From an uncultured Burkholderiales bacterium (GTDB lineage Bacteria; Pseudomonadota; Gammaproteobacteria; Burkholderiales; Burkholderiaceae_C): a DNA stretch of 34,305 nt. Of the stretch, positions 17,512 to 26,379 are shown piece after piece. The notes under the pieces were generated by a model. It was not told where the DNA came from and did no database searches. It saw only the letters and a program-made list of their open reading frames with translations. A program made the position numbers and the translations under genes. The stretch is taken from NCBI GenBank assembly GCA_903949285.1, contig CAJAYT010000119.1, forward strand, positions 1 to 34,305. The letters run 5' to 3'. Each line of letters begins with the position of its first letter. The first letter of the stretch is position 1.

Positions 17512-17745
17512 TCAAAGCATTTTGTGATCGGTTAGTTTCTTGCGAAGTGTGTTTCTGTTCAGTCCTAACCACTGTGAGGCTTTTGATTGATTATTGTCAG
17601 CATGTTTTAGGACAACTTCTAGGAGTGGTTTCTCAACAATCTTAATAATCATGTCGTGTAAGTTGTCAGGCTCTGAGCCTCTGAGGTCCTTGAAATAGGA
17701 CTCAAGACTGTGTTTGATTGCGTCTTCAATTTGTTTTTTACTCAT
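17512..17745 (-). CDS. fis: Fis-family DNA-binding protein
   Basis: A 77-residue Fis-type nucleoid protein and regulator. The helix-turn-helix is at the C terminus, QSKASQWLGLNRNTLRKKL, nearly the same as in enteric Fis, preceded by the dimer helices (SLESYFKDLRG, EKPLLEVVLKHADNN). Compared with E. coli Fis (98 residues) it lacks about 20 N-terminal residues, which hold the beta-hairpin arms used for Hin/Gin recombination; such short forms are common in betaproteobacteria. The ATG at 17745 has GAGAAAG upstream and overlaps the dusB stop by 8 nt, the same dusB-fis arrangement as in E. coli. The open frame upstream lies inside dusB and is not used. Confidence 0.93.
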   Translation of the reverse strand: MSKKQIEDAIKHSLESYFKDLRGSEPDNLHDMIIKIVEKPLLEVVLKHADNNQSKASQWLGLNRNTLRKKLTDHKML

Positions 17746-18769
17746 ATACTTTCTCGGAAATATCAAATGTTGCTGCGGGTAGTCGGTCAGATCGCTCAGC
17801 AAGGCTGTCAAAGTAATTGCCAACTGAGACAAGTTGCTCTTGCGTTGTTTGTAGTAAATTCATGGAGTCTTTAAAGAACTCATAACCTGGCAGGCCTTTT
17901 ACATACCACCCAATATGCTTGCGTGCGCTGCGAACGCCAAGAACCGAACCGTATAAGCTGTAATGATCTTCTAAATGCTCAAGCATCAAGGTCTTAACTT
18001 CTGCGATAAGCGGGGAAGCGAGTAGTCTCCCCGTTTCTAGGAAATGCGTGATTTCTCTGAATATCCAAGGCCTACCCATAGCTGCGCGCCCAATCATTAC
18101 CGCATCAGCTCCGGTTTGAGCGAGCACGAGCGCAGCTTTCTCCGGTGTGTCTATGTCACCGTTAGCTACAACCGGTATTCTTAGAATAGATTTAACGTGT
18201 TTGATCGTGTCGTATTCTGCAAAACCTTTGTATCCAAGTTCACGGGTTCTGCCGTGTATCGTGATCATTTGAACGCCGATGTTTTGCGCAAGGAGCGCAA
18301 TCCGACTTGCATTTTTGACCTCCTCACTCCACCCAGTGCGCATTTTGAGTGTGACAGGTACATTCTCGCTGGAGCATGCCTCAACCACGGCCTCAATTAT
18401 GTTTGCTGCAAGACCCTCGTCTTGCATCAACGCTGAACCTGCCCACTTGTTACAGACTTTCTTGGCTGGGCAGCCCATATTAATATCTATAACTTGGGCT
18501 CCGCGCTGGATGTTAAATAAAGCAGCATCAGCCATTGCCTCGGGTTCTGTGCCCGCAATTTGAACAGCAATCAGGCCAGATTCACCCTCATGATTCAAAC
18601 GCCTTTGTGTCTTAGCGCTATTGATTAAGTCGGGCCTTGAGGTGACCATCTCACTGACGGCGTAGCCTGCACCCAGTTTTTTGCAAAGGGTCCTGAAAGG
18701 GCGATCTGTTACTCCAGCCATGGGGGCAACAAATATATTGTTTTCAGTAAAGTGATTACCCAGTTGCAT
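17738..18769 (-). CDS. dusB: tRNA-dihydrouridine synthase B
   Basis: A 343-residue FMN enzyme that reduces specific uridines in the tRNA D-loop to dihydrouridine. The TIM-barrel begins with APMAGVTDRPFR, followed by SEMVTSRPD, VQIAGTEPE and DINMGCPAKKV with the catalytic Cys100. Then come KMRTGW, IHGRTRELGYKG, VVANGDIDTPEKA, AVMIGRAAMGRPWIF and the tRNA-binding C-terminal block RSARKHIGWY. Length is normal or slightly long. It starts at ATG and runs 8 nt into fis, so the two are translationally coupled. A TACAAT element (18814-18809 on the minus strand) is a possible -10 for the operon, though no good -35 accompanies it. Confidence 0.97.
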   Translation of the reverse strand: MQLGNHFTENNIFVAPMAGVTDRPFRTLCKKLGAGYAVSEMVTSRPDLINSAKTQRRLNHEGESGLIAVQIAGTEPEAMADAALFNIQRGAQVIDINMGCPAKKVCNKWAGSALMQDEGLAANIIEAVVEACSSENVPVTLKMRTGWSEEVKNASRIALLAQNIGVQMITIHGRTRELGYKGFAEYDTIKHVKSILRIPVVANGDIDTPEKAALVLAQTGADAVMIGRAAMGRPWIFREITHFLETGRLLASPLIAEVKTLMLEHLEDHYSLYGSVLGVRSARKHIGWYVKGLPGYEFFKDSMNLLQTTQEQLVSVGNYFDSLAERSDRLPAATFDISEKVYE

Positions 18770-19119
18770 TAAAGTAGGCGTAGATGAATTGCTTAAAAAG
18801 TAGGCACGATTGTAGCGAGTACACAGGCTAAATAGTCGTTACCTAGGGTAAAAAAATATTCAAAACTGCTGAGAATTTCCCCGTATACACAGGAAGGATT
18901 CTTTAGTTCAAAATGTTGTTACTTAAGGATTAATGGAGCTATTTGCTTAAATTGATCAAATGGAGGATGACAAATAAATAAACACTGTTTCATCCATTAA
19001 TGCTGTTGACGTGTAAGGTCTAATGCTGTAGACGCAGTTCAAAAACTCATTGCCTCTGGCCTCTGATCTGCCAACCCATCAATCGCAACTCTCAGATACA
19101 TTGATGCATGTCCTAAAAA
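18770..19119. other. 350-bp intergenic region between ychF and dusB
   Basis: No gene is supported here on either strand. The right part downstream of ychF contains two near-identical 14-mers in direct orientation, TAATGCTGTTGACG at 18998-19011 and TAATGCTGTAGACG at 19021-19034 (one mismatch). The left part must hold the dusB-fis-purH promoter; a TACAAT at 18814-18809 (minus) is the best -10 candidate. I see no clear ychF terminator. Confidence 0.5.
18998..19034. repeat. Two-copy direct repeat, 14-nt units
   Basis: Two 14-nt units differing at one base begin 23 nt apart, that is about two helical turns. This spacing would suit tandem binding of a protein to one face of DNA, but with only two copies chance or a decayed duplication is equally possible. 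Confidence 0.45.
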
Positions 19120-20214
19120 TCATGGACTGAATAAGAAATTCATGACGTCCCCGTCTTGTACTACATACTCCTTACCTTCAGCTCTCATTTTTCCAGCGTC
19201 TTTAGCGCCTTGCTCGCCTTTGAAAGTAATGAAGTCCGAGAAAGCAATGGTTTGAGCTCGAATAAAGCCTTTTTCAAAATCCGTATGAATGACGCCTGCT
19301 GCTTTGGGGCCTGTGTCGCCTTTGTGTATGGTCCATGCACGAACCTCTTTGACCCCAGCGGTGAAATAAGTTTGTAGCCCAAGCAACTCGTAAGCTGCTC
19401 GTATGAGTCTGTTCAATCCAGGCTCGCTTTGTCCCATTTCGGATAAAAAGAGTTCTTTCTCAGCATCATCCATATCGCTCATGTCAGCTTCCATTTTTGC
19501 GCAGATTGCAACCATAGGTGCTTTTTGTGATTCAGCGAGGGCTTGAAGTCGTTTTAAGTAGTCATTGTTTTCAAACCCGTCCTCGCTCACATTACCAACA
19601 AACATGGCAGGTTTAGCTGTGATTAAGCAAAACGGTTTTAGCATAGCCCACTCGTCAGCAGAAAATGGCAAAGTGCGAACGGGATGGCCTTGATTTAATG
19701 CTGTTTGGCAGGCAGTGAGAAGTGGCACGAGTTTGATCGCTTCTTTATCAGTGCCTGATTTGGCTGCCTTGGTGTAACGAGCAATTGATTTCTCAACGGT
19801 CCCCAAATCTGCTAAACATAACTCAGTTTGAATAACCTCTAAATCCGAAATGGGGTCGATTTTCCCGGCAACGTGAATAATGTTGTCATCTTCAAAACAG
19901 CGAACAACGTTAACAATGGCGTCCGTTTCACGGATGTGTGCTAAGAACTGGTTTCCGAGTCCCTCGCCTTGACTGGCTCCCGCGACCAGACCCGCAATGT
20001 CCACAAACTCTACGATAGCGGGGACAACGCGCTCAGGTTTGACAATCTCGGATAAGTCTTTCAAGCGTGAGTCAGGAACTTCGACCACGCCCACATTGGG
20101 TTCAATCGTGCAAAACGGATAATTCTCAGCTGCAATACCCGCTTTGGTAAGCGCATTAAAAAGGGTGGACTTGCCCACATTGGGTAAACCGACGATGCCG
20201 CACTGTAAACTCAT
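19120..20214 (-). CDS. ychF: Redox-regulated ribosome-binding ATPase YchF (Obg family)
   Basis: A 364-residue P-loop protein of the TRAFAC Obg subfamily that prefers ATP over GTP and binds ribosomes. G1 is GLPNVGKST (9-17), followed by [10 protein letters not shown] (switch I), the [20 protein letters not shown] switch II region, a helical insertion, and the C-terminal TGS domain ([30 protein letters not shown], ending GDVMNFLF). Length matches the family. The Leu in DIAGLV, rather than the usual catalytic Gln, is normal for this family. It is flanked by long intergenic regions, so it is probably a single-gene unit. Confidence 0.98.
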   Translation of the reverse strand: MSLQCGIVGLPNVGKSTLFNALTKAGIAAENYPFCTIEPNVGVVEVPDSRLKDLSEIVKPERVVPAIVEFVDIAGLVAGASQGEGLGNQFLAHIRETDAIVNVVRCFEDDNIIHVAGKIDPISDLEVIQTELCLADLGTVEKSIARYTKAAKSGTDKEAIKLVPLLTACQTALNQGHPVRTLPFSADEWAMLKPFCLITAKPAMFVGNVSEDGFENNDYLKRLQALAESQKAPMVAICAKMEADMSDMDDAEKELFLSEMGQSEPGLNRLIRAAYELLGLQTYFTAGVKEVRAWTIHKGDTGPKAAGVIHTDFEKGFIRAQTIAFSDFITFKGEQGAKDAGKMRAEGKEYVVQDGDVMNFLFSP

Positions 20215-20310
20215 AAAAAATCCATTAAGACGTATAAAGAGAAAGTAGTCTTTTTGACTGTAACCCTAGATTATCGTGGAAAGATTAGCTCCTTGGCTAC
20301 AAAAATAAGC

Positions 20311-20345
20311 AATTGTCACTTTGGTATTGTTTTTTGTGACCAATT
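20311..20345 (-). terminator. Possible terminator downstream of the TPR glycosyltransferase
   Basis: AATTGTCAC (20311-20319) can pair with GTGACcAATT (20336-20345, one bulged base) across a 16-nt loop. Read on the minus strand, the stem is followed by GCTTATTTTTG, a T-rich tail. It lies about 110 nt after the stop of the large TPR gene. The long loop and weak stem make this tentative. Confidence 0.35.
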
Positions 20346-20452
20346 CAAGCAAAACATTCCAAAATCAGTATCTGTAATGTGCCCAATGTGGGGTAGGGTG
20401 CGAGTCTAAGTGGACTTTTGAGCCGCTTACCTGAGGTGTAAACAAACGCACG

Positions 20453-23122
20453 CTAGGCGCATTTGGAAGCTAAAAACTTTTCAAATGCTCTTACTGGCTC
20501 TAAATCACTGAACAGAATGTGGCGCTGAGCAATCAGTTGCGAACGAATAGTGGAACGAATATCTGGGTTGCTTGCAAGTTTGACAACCTTTTCAACGTAA
20601 TCTTGGTCTGAAGAGGCGATGCATTGTTTGAGCTCTAGCTTGTTTAAGATCGCACTTGCGAATCGACCCCTTAAAAAACGACCACTTTTCGCAACAAGCG
20701 GCAGTCCGCATTCAACTGCTTGCATTGCTGTATTAAAGCCTGAGAAGCCGAGCGTATCCAAGAAGAGGTCACATTTATGCATAAGGCCGTAAAAGGACTG
20801 TGGGTTCATCCAAGGCAAAAAAACGACCCACTCTCTGATATCTAAAGCTTTGGATTCAAATGATTTTTCAAGTCGCTGCTTAAAAAGCTCACAGGCAGCT
20901 GCGTCCCGGTAGAGAAATAGGAACTGATATTGAGGGGCGCTAACAGCTCGCGTAGTATGCGTGTTGGTTTGCTCCTTAAGAGCTTTTGCTATGGCTGCAA
21001 AAGTCCAATCATATTCGGGTGAATATTTAAACAAAGCACCTGGGCATAAAAGCTTGACAGAGTCATCTCCCACTCCATTATCAATAAGATCAACAGTTTT
21101 TGGTTGAATTTGCAGTTCTGCGTAAGTGCAGCCTAAGGAGGGTAAATTAAAGAGCTTCTCGCAATACGCATTTTGCGATTGAGAGTCCTCAAAGTCCTCT
21201 GAGGAAATAAAGTAGTCAATAGTCTCAATTCCCGTTGTTTGTGGATGACCCCAGCTCACCATTTGCAAAGGGGCCAGCCTTAGGTGAGCCAACTGAAGGG
21301 TCAGCGCGTGCATGCCAACCTCCGGGTAGAGCAGCGCATCTAATTCTTTGCTTAAAACAGAATTAGCCCAGTCCTTTAGTGTTGGTAAATTCTGGGTGAA
21401 GGATGTTGCTTTTGATTTTGCAAAATCAGTTTGCTCATCATTAAGAGTTCCCAAGTAGAAAATATGAATTTCGAAGTTTTCAGGGTTTAAATGCTCAACC
21501 AATCCCTTAGTAATAGCATTCCATACGGAGTGATACCGTATTTGATCGCTGATGATGCCGAGCTTGATTTTAGGACGCATATTAGCGGTGAAAGCCGCTG
21601 CGGTTTGCGTGTTTGGCTGATCAATTAGTGAGTATTTTTGAGTACTATTTTGGAGCTCCGCCCTCCATTTGCTTTCCCAGTGGGTCATCACCCTATGGCA
21701 GATTTGCCCGTATTGCATCATTAACTCTTTGTTGTTTCGTTCTTGATAAGCAAGGTAAAAGGGTTGGTGTACGCCAATGCTTTGGTATGCATTTAAAAAG
21801 TCTGAATCGCCACATTCTTTTGAGAGTGCGACAAGGGCACGATTCAATGCAGCGCGAGACTCCTCCAGTTGTTCGTTAGAGTTAATGTATGTTGGTATAT
21901 TTAGCAGCGCTATTGCCCACTTGGCGCTTTGATACTTGTGGTCTACGGTGAGCGCTCGCTGGTAGTTGATCTGCGCAAGCAACGAGCTGTCTAATTCCTT
22001 AAACGCATTACCTAAATTGAAGTACCCTTGAGCAAACTGAGGATTGATGAGGAGTGCTGTCTTGTAGCAAAAAACTGCCTCTTGAATTTGTTTTAATTCT
22101 CTAAGTACAACCCCCTTGTTGTTTAAGGCGTCTACAAAATTAGGATTTTGAGCGAGCGCTTGGTTGTAGCAAATCAGTGCGTCATTAAAGCGCTTTAAAT
22201 CTTGAAAGATATTGCCTAAATTATTATGAGCGTCAGCGTACTGTGGGTAGATTTGAATAGCTCTGGTATATGAATGGATGGCGTCATCAAAGTGTTTTAA
22301 TTCGCGGTACACATTACCCTTGTTGTTGTGCAATTGGGGCGCGTTAGGGTTTAATCCAAGGCCTTGATCAAAACTCTCAATAGCGCCTTCGAAGTCTTTT
22401 AACTCTAAGAGAATATTTCCTCTGTTGTTGTATGCGTCAAGGTAATTGGAGTTAAGTTGAACTGCGCTGTTATAGTAACTGAGCGCAGTTGCCAAGTCAC
22501 CGAGATCTTTGAAGACGCTGGCTGCGTTGTAATAGGCCTGTGCATAGTTTGGATTTAATTTTAATGCACAGGTGTAGCTTTTGATTGCAAGCTCATAGGC
22601 CCCTAGCTTATGAAGGACAACTCCGAAGTTGTTATAGGTGTCTGCATATTCCGGCCTTAGTGCTATGGCCCATTTATAACTCGCTACAGCCTGAGCCAAA
22701 TGGTTAGTGGCTTGTAAAGCATTGCCTTTGTTTGCATGAGCTTCTGGGTAATCGTGCTTCAGTGAAATTGCAGTTTCATAACTTTGAATTGCAAGTGCTG
22801 GATTCTTAAGATCCATCAGCACTAGGCCTCGGTTGTTGAACACGCTCGGATTTTTGGCGTTCAATCCAATAGCTTTGTCAAAATAGGCTAGAGCCTCAGC
22901 ACTTTGTCGCATATGTACACATAGGGTGCCGATTAATTGCAGTGCATCAAAATTTTGAGGATTAAGCTTTAGCGCATCCAAATAAGCAATTTTTGCAGCT
23001 TCAAGTTGACCTTGCTGATGCAGTGCGTAAGCCTTAGCTAATTGAGATTGGAATGCATTTTGAGAAGCCGCTGCCTTGTTCGCGTGAGCATTTTGCTGGC
23101 GGTAATTTTGTTTTTTTTGCAT
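20453..23122 (-). CDS. TPR-repeat glycosyltransferase, GT41 (O-GlcNAc transferase/SPINDLY-like)
   Basis: An 889-residue protein with eleven consecutive 34-residue tetratricopeptide repeats (residues 25-398), many carrying the consensus NNxGxxLxxLxxxxxA and ending in NPxxxx, then a linker and a GT41-type catalytic region from about 517. That region shows KIKLGIISDQIRYHS (His531 aligns with the active-site histidine of OGT), DALLYPEVGMH, LRLAPLQMVSWGHPQTTG and DYFISSEDFE, then a sugar-nucleotide half with LCPGALFKYSPEYD and GFSGFNTAMQAVECGLPLVA. The family transfers GlcNAc, fucose or glucose from a nucleotide sugar to protein Ser/Thr or Asn, with the TPR superhelix choosing the protein. Donor and target are unknown here; there is no signal peptide, so it acts in the cytoplasm. 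No other glycosylation or flagellar gene is adjacent. Confidence 0.9.
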   Translation of the reverse strand: MQKKQNYRQQNAHANKAAASQNAFQSQLAKAYALHQQGQLEAAKIAYLDALKLNPQNFDALQLIGTLCVHMRQSAEALAYFDKAIGLNAKNPSVFNNRGLVLMDLKNPALAIQSYETAISLKHDYPEAHANKGNALQATNHLAQAVASYKWAIALRPEYADTYNNFGVVLHKLGAYELAIKSYTCALKLNPNYAQAYYNAASVFKDLGDLATALSYYNSAVQLNSNYLDAYNNRGNILLELKDFEGAIESFDQGLGLNPNAPQLHNNKGNVYRELKHFDDAIHSYTRAIQIYPQYADAHNNLGNIFQDLKRFNDALICYNQALAQNPNFVDALNNKGVVLRELKQIQEAVFCYKTALLINPQFAQGYFNLGNAFKELDSSLLAQINYQRALTVDHKYQSAKWAIALLNIPTYINSNEQLEESRAALNRALVALSKECGDSDFLNAYQSIGVHQPFYLAYQERNNKELMMQYGQICHRVMTHWESKWRAELQNSTQKYSLIDQPNTQTAAAFTANMRPKIKLGIISDQIRYHSVWNAITKGLVEHLNPENFEIHIFYLGTLNDEQTDFAKSKATSFTQNLPTLKDWANSVLSKELDALLYPEVGMHALTLQLAHLRLAPLQMVSWGHPQTTGIETIDYFISSEDFEDSQSQNAYCEKLFNLPSLGCTYAELQIQPKTVDLIDNGVGDDSVKLLCPGALFKYSPEYDWTFAAIAKALKEQTNTHTTRAVSAPQYQFLFLYRDAAACELFKQRLEKSFESKALDIREWVVFLPWMNPQSFYGLMHKCDLFLDTLGFSGFNTAMQAVECGLPLVAKSGRFLRGRFASAILNKLELKQCIASSDQDYVEKVVKLASNPDIRSTIRSQLIAQRHILFSDLEPVRAFEKFLASKCA

Positions 23123-23270
23123 TCAACTCAATTGAGCAATTTCGGTGTTTAGGGTTGGAGATGCATACAGCGCGGCTTAGCATTGAGTTCACGAACTTTA
23201 GGACTATCCAAAAAAGATATCCCCATGAAGCGTAGGAATAAGACTTGTTTTAGGGAGTGCAAATTAATGT

Positions 23271-23291
23271 AAATCTCACAAAGCGAGATTT
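23271..23291 (-). terminator. Candidate terminator of the AAA+ ATPase gene
   Basis: AAATCTC (23271-23277) and GAGATTT (23285-23291) form a 7-bp stem with a 7-nt loop about 28 nt after the AAA gene stop. On the minus strand the sequence after the stem is T-rich but broken (ACATTAATTT), and the stem is A/T-heavy, so termination strength is uncertain. Confidence 0.42.
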
Positions 23292-23318
23292 TGAACATTT
23301 TTGGCTCCCAGGTAGATT

Positions 23319-24323
23319 CTAGGTCAAGAACCCTAGTTTATGCTTGTTTCCGTTGGCATTGGGTAAGTCCTCAGTGCTCACGTGATAACGCTTTGCTAGT
23401 CGTGCGTTTCCAAGTCCGGTCATCCAAGCCCTTCTCATCTCTCGTGGAGGCATTTTGGTTAAGCAGTCTAGTACATCATCGCCTGGTTGAGGATCAAAAC
23501 GCTGTCCCCAGTCGTGCTCTGAGAGGATGCTTTTATACATTCGTAGTGCAATTTTACGGGCAGCATCTAGTGATGGGGCCTCTATTTCAAAGACGTTCAT
23601 TCTGTTCAAAATTGGGGCGGGGATGTTGCTTTCATCATTTGCAGTGGTGAACCAAATCACTTGACTAGCATCGATGGGGACTTCTGCAAATTCGTCTACA
23701 AAATGTTGTGCCGTATCATGCTCCAATAAACTATAAAGTGCGCCCAAAGGATCGTACTGAGCATCAGCGCTGGCTTTGTCAATCTCATCGACTACGATCA
23801 CTGGGTTGGCGTATTTGCCATCTACCAAAGCTTCAAACACTTTGCCAGGACGCGAACCTCTCCACTGTGAGGAGGAGCCTGAGAGCAGCCATCCCGCCGT
23901 CATTGAACTCATTGGAACTAGGTTCATACCTGTACCCAGTAGGTCTGCGATCTGTTTGGCAAAGTGTGTTTTTCCTACGCCAGGGGGGCCTAATAAAAGC
24001 ATGGGCGTGAGTTCTAGGCAGTCTTGGGAGTCTTGGCTTAAAGCCAAGTGTCTTTTGATTTCGTCCAGGACAGGGGCAAAGTTGGGCAGCCAGTCGTAGA
24101 GATCCTCCATATCGGGAACTCCAAAAGGCTTTATTGAGAAACGTTCGGGGCCGGCTTCCAGCATTCGCTCGTAGGTGTTACACAAAGATTCTCGCTCGCG
24201 CTCTTGGCCACTGCCACGAATTTTATGGAGTTTGCGTTCCACCTCACCCGCATCGTAGACCGGATGCATGTTTGCAATCGGAAGGTGTAAAACTTGAGAA
24301 TTGACCGGGTTACGAGAAGTCAT
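23319..24323 (-). CDS. Lon-like AAA+ ATPase without protease domain
   Basis: A 334-residue AAA+ ATPase. Walker A is GPPGVGKT (112-119), Walker B is VIVVDEID (175-182), sensor 1 is TTAND (around 227-231) and the predicted arginine finger is Arg241 in PAPILNRM. The pattern resembles the ATPase module of Lon, but the N-terminal substrate domain and the C-terminal Ser-Lys protease domain are both missing. It may act as an unfoldase, remodeller or MoxR-like chaperone; the partner is unknown. I set the start at ATG 24323, with GGAG 9 nt upstream and a good promoter just before it. The open frame extends to a TTG at 24389, but that overlaps the promoter. It stands alone, divergent from the efflux operon. 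Confidence 0.87.
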   Translation of the reverse strand: MTSRNPVNSQVLHLPIANMHPVYDAGEVERKLHKIRGSGQERERESLCNTYERMLEAGPERFSIKPFGVPDMEDLYDWLPNFAPVLDEIKRHLALSQDSQDCLELTPMLLLGPPGVGKTHFAKQIADLLGTGMNLVPMSSMTAGWLLSGSSSQWRGSRPGKVFEALVDGKYANPVIVVDEIDKASADAQYDPLGALYSLLEHDTAQHFVDEFAEVPIDASQVIWFTTANDESNIPAPILNRMNVFEIEAPSLDAARKIALRMYKSILSEHDWGQRFDPQPGDDVLDCLTKMPPREMRRAWMTGLGNARLAKRYHVSTEDLPNANGNKHKLGFLT

Positions 24324-24804
24324 AGTTTGAATCTCCAAGTTGAACGGATCTGTGTAAATATTATGAAGCATAAAGCATGCCTCATTCAAGGGTGCAATCC
24401 TTTGCCGTACGGTGGGGTTAGTACTAGGTTTTTAATTGAATAGGGACTTCATGCACCTGAACCGGGAGGATTAATTGGGTTGGGGAGTTAATCTCAAAAA
24501 AATAATTGAAATTCGAGCAAATTTGATTGACCTTTTTTAGTGCTTTAAATGGCGAAGTTGTAATCTATTTGGATCGAATGCAGTCAAAGCATTGGATTCA
24601 GGGTAGGACAAGTGTAAAGAATAGCAAACTTATCAGAAGAACTGTATTCGGCGTAGGGGAACTCTGCCAGTTAGCAGGAGTTGTCTGTGCTGTTGAGGGG
24701 GGTATTCATTTGGAAACTCACTTAAAATGAAAAGTTGAGGTTGGTGAAATTGTCTAAGAGAGCCAATCCTGCATGAAACAAAAAGATTACGCAAGGGTTG
24801 CAAA
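24324..24804. other. 481-bp divergent intergenic region upstream of the efflux operon
   Basis: No gene is supported. The left edge holds the AAA+ gene promoter (24360-24389, minus). Rightward, TTGATT at 24523-24528 and TAAATG at 24546-24551, 17 nt apart, are a weak promoter candidate for the efflux operon; it would leave an approximately 245-nt leader. A short open frame (24527-24730, +) has no Shine-Dalgarno or recognisable motif and I do not call it a gene. No regulator gene (TetR, two-component) is next to the pump, so any operator here must be served from elsewhere. Confidence 0.45.
24360..24389 (-). promoter_or_regulatory. Predicted sigma-70 promoter of the AAA+ ATPase gene
   Basis: On the minus strand TTGAAT (24389-24384) and CATAAT (24365-24360) are separated by 18 nt, matching four and five of six consensus bases. 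Transcription would begin near 24353, some 30 nt before the chosen ATG with its GGAG site. It therefore also argues against the upstream TTG start. Confidence 0.5.
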
Positions 24805-26379
24805 ATGGCTTTCTTTCGAAATGGGCTTGACTCGGTTAAAGGTTTAAATACCAAATCTAATAGCTTTAAGCGAGTTGTTTGGACTCTTGTGTTGGCAGGG
24901 CTTGCTGGAGGTGCTTGGTTTTATTTCTCAACCAAAGGAGAGCCAGACAACGACAAACGCGCGGGCTCAAGAAATCGCCCTGTGTCGGTCGTAGTCGGGG
25001 AAGTTAAAAAGGGCGACATCACTGTTAGCTTGAATGCGCTTGGAACTGTTATCCCACGAAACAGCGTAACTGTTTATCCTCAAGTTGGCGGTGTATTGAC
25101 CAGTGTCTTTTTCAGGGAAGGCGAGTCTGTTAAGGCTGGACAAGTACTTGCGCAAATAGACCCCAGATCTTATGAGGCGACTTTAAAACAAGCTCAGGGC
25201 GCATTGGAGCGCGATAGGAACTTACTGCGAAATGCTGAGACGGATCTAAAACGCTATGAAACATTGATTGCGCAAGAATCTGTTTCAGCGCAGGTCTTTG
25301 ACACGCAAAGAGCTCTGACTGATCAATACAGGGGTAGTGTGCTCACCGATCAGGGCTTGGTTGATGCGGCCAAACTTCAGGTGGAATACGCAAGAATTAG
25401 TGCTCCCATTTCGGGACGCATTGGTCTGCGCCAAGTCGATCCGGGTAACTTGGTTCAAGCCAACAACTCAACTCCATTGTTCGTTATCACTCAGGTGAGT
25501 CCAACAACTGTGATATTTGCGGTCCCACAGAATTTGCTGAGTACCTATTTACAAAAACTAAACCCTTCCCTAGGCGCCTCCAGTTCCAAGGACGCTGCTC
25601 GGGGCGCTCCCAGTGGTAAAAGCCTTGGAGGTGATAACGGTGGTTCAAAGGAGGGGGTTAGAGAAGCAGACAAGTCTTTGAATAAAAATAATGCTAACAG
25701 TTCTAAACCAAGTCCCGCTAAACCGGTGGAAATCGAAGCATGGGATAGTGATAACAAGGCAATTTTGGACAAAGGTCGATTAGATAGTATTGATAACGTC
25801 ATAGATTTAACAACCGGCACTGTCAAACTAAGAGCTCTTTTTCCCAACGCCAAGGGTACGCTTTTTGCCAATCAGTTTGTTAATGTGAGGTCTATTCTTG
25901 ATGTTAGAAAAGACGCGGTCTATATGCCTGCAACCGCGATGCAAAAAGGTACTATTGGGACCTTTGTGTACAGAGTCAATGAGGACGGCAAAACCGTGTC
26001 CGTTGTTCCGGTCAAGCTTGGCCCAACGGATGAGGACAAAATCTTGGTCGAGTCGGGCCTGAATCCTGGAGACAAAATTGTTGTTGATGGTTTAGATAAG
26101 CTGCGAGAGGGTGCCAATATCGTGATCGGCGAGGCCGCTCGCCCTGGTGGTGCTAGGGGCAAGAAACCAGGTGACCCCGCTGATAAGAGTTCAGAGAAGA
26201 GCTCAGATAAGAGCACAGATAAGATCGCCAACAAAACAGAGGACAAAGCATCCTCCAACTCCGCTGCGCCAGCACCCGAAGTCGCCCCTTCCGGTTCTGG
26301 GATTAAGAGCGAAAAACTAGACAAAGCAGATAAATCAGAAAAGTGGGACAAAAGCAAATTATCTAAAGAAGCGCCATGA
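24805..26379 (+). CDS. mdtA: RND efflux periplasmic adaptor, MdtA/MuxA type
   Basis: A 524-residue membrane-fusion protein linking the inner-membrane RND pumps to the outer-membrane channel. A membrane anchor lies at about 23-41, followed by a lipoyl-like half ([23 protein letters not shown]), a short alpha-hairpin (125-195), the second lipoyl half ([20 protein letters not shown]), the beta-barrel with [10 protein letters not shown] and [11 protein letters not shown], and NQFVNVR. These match MdtA closely. Two additions are odd: a Gly/Ser/Lys-rich insert at about 252-306, and an 80-residue charged tail (443-524) rich in Asp, Lys and Ser, part of it encoded by a 12-nt tandem repeat. E. coli MdtA is about 415 residues. 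AAGGG precedes the ATG by 7 nt, and the TGA overlaps the mdtB ATG. Confidence 0.94.
   Translation: MAFFRNGLDSVKGLNTKSNSFKRVVWTLVLAGLAGGAWFYFSTKGEPDNDKRAGSRNRPVSVVVGEVKKGDITVSLNALGTVIPRNSVTVYPQVGGVLTSVFFREGESVKAGQVLAQIDPRSYEATLKQAQGALERDRNLLRNAETDLKRYETLIAQESVSAQVFDTQRALTDQYRGSVLTDQGLVDAAKLQVEYARISAPISGRIGLRQVDPGNLVQANNSTPLFVITQVSPTTVIFAVPQNLLSTYLQKLNPSLGASSSKDAARGAPSGKSLGGDNGGSKEGVREADKSLNKNNANSSKPSPAKPVEIEAWDSDNKAILDKGRLDSIDNVIDLTTGTVKLRALFPNAKGTLFANQFVNVRSILDVRKDAVYMPATAMQKGTIGTFVYRVNEDGKTVSVVPVKLGPTDEDKILVESGLNPGDKIVVDGLDKLREGANIVIGEAARPGGARGKKPGDPADKSSEKSSDKSTDKIANKTEDKASSNSAAPAPEVAPSGSGIKSEKLDKADKSEKWDKSKLSKEAP
26182..26229 (+). repeat. Four-copy 12-nt tandem repeat in mdtA
   Basis: Four 12-nt units of the form GATAAGAGCTCA lie head to tail at 26182, 26194, 26206 and 26218; the first three are near-identical and the fourth has decayed. 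They encode [16 protein letters not shown] (residues 460-475). Because the unit is a multiple of three, copy-number changes would keep the frame and only alter tail length. Confidence 0.75.

Noticed and set aside
23127..23136. Perfect palindrome CTCAATTGAG just before the TPR glycosyltransferase start
   Set aside because: Ten-base palindromes are expected by chance at this scale and no second copy is present nearby.
24527..24730. 67-codon open frame upstream of the efflux adaptor
   Set aside because: No Shine-Dalgarno, no recognisable motif, and it lies in the expected leader and promoter region; likely chance.
25920..26357. Antisense open frame over the end of the efflux adaptor gene
   Set aside because: Ser/Leu-rich product of reading the charged, repetitive tail backwards; a typical shadow.
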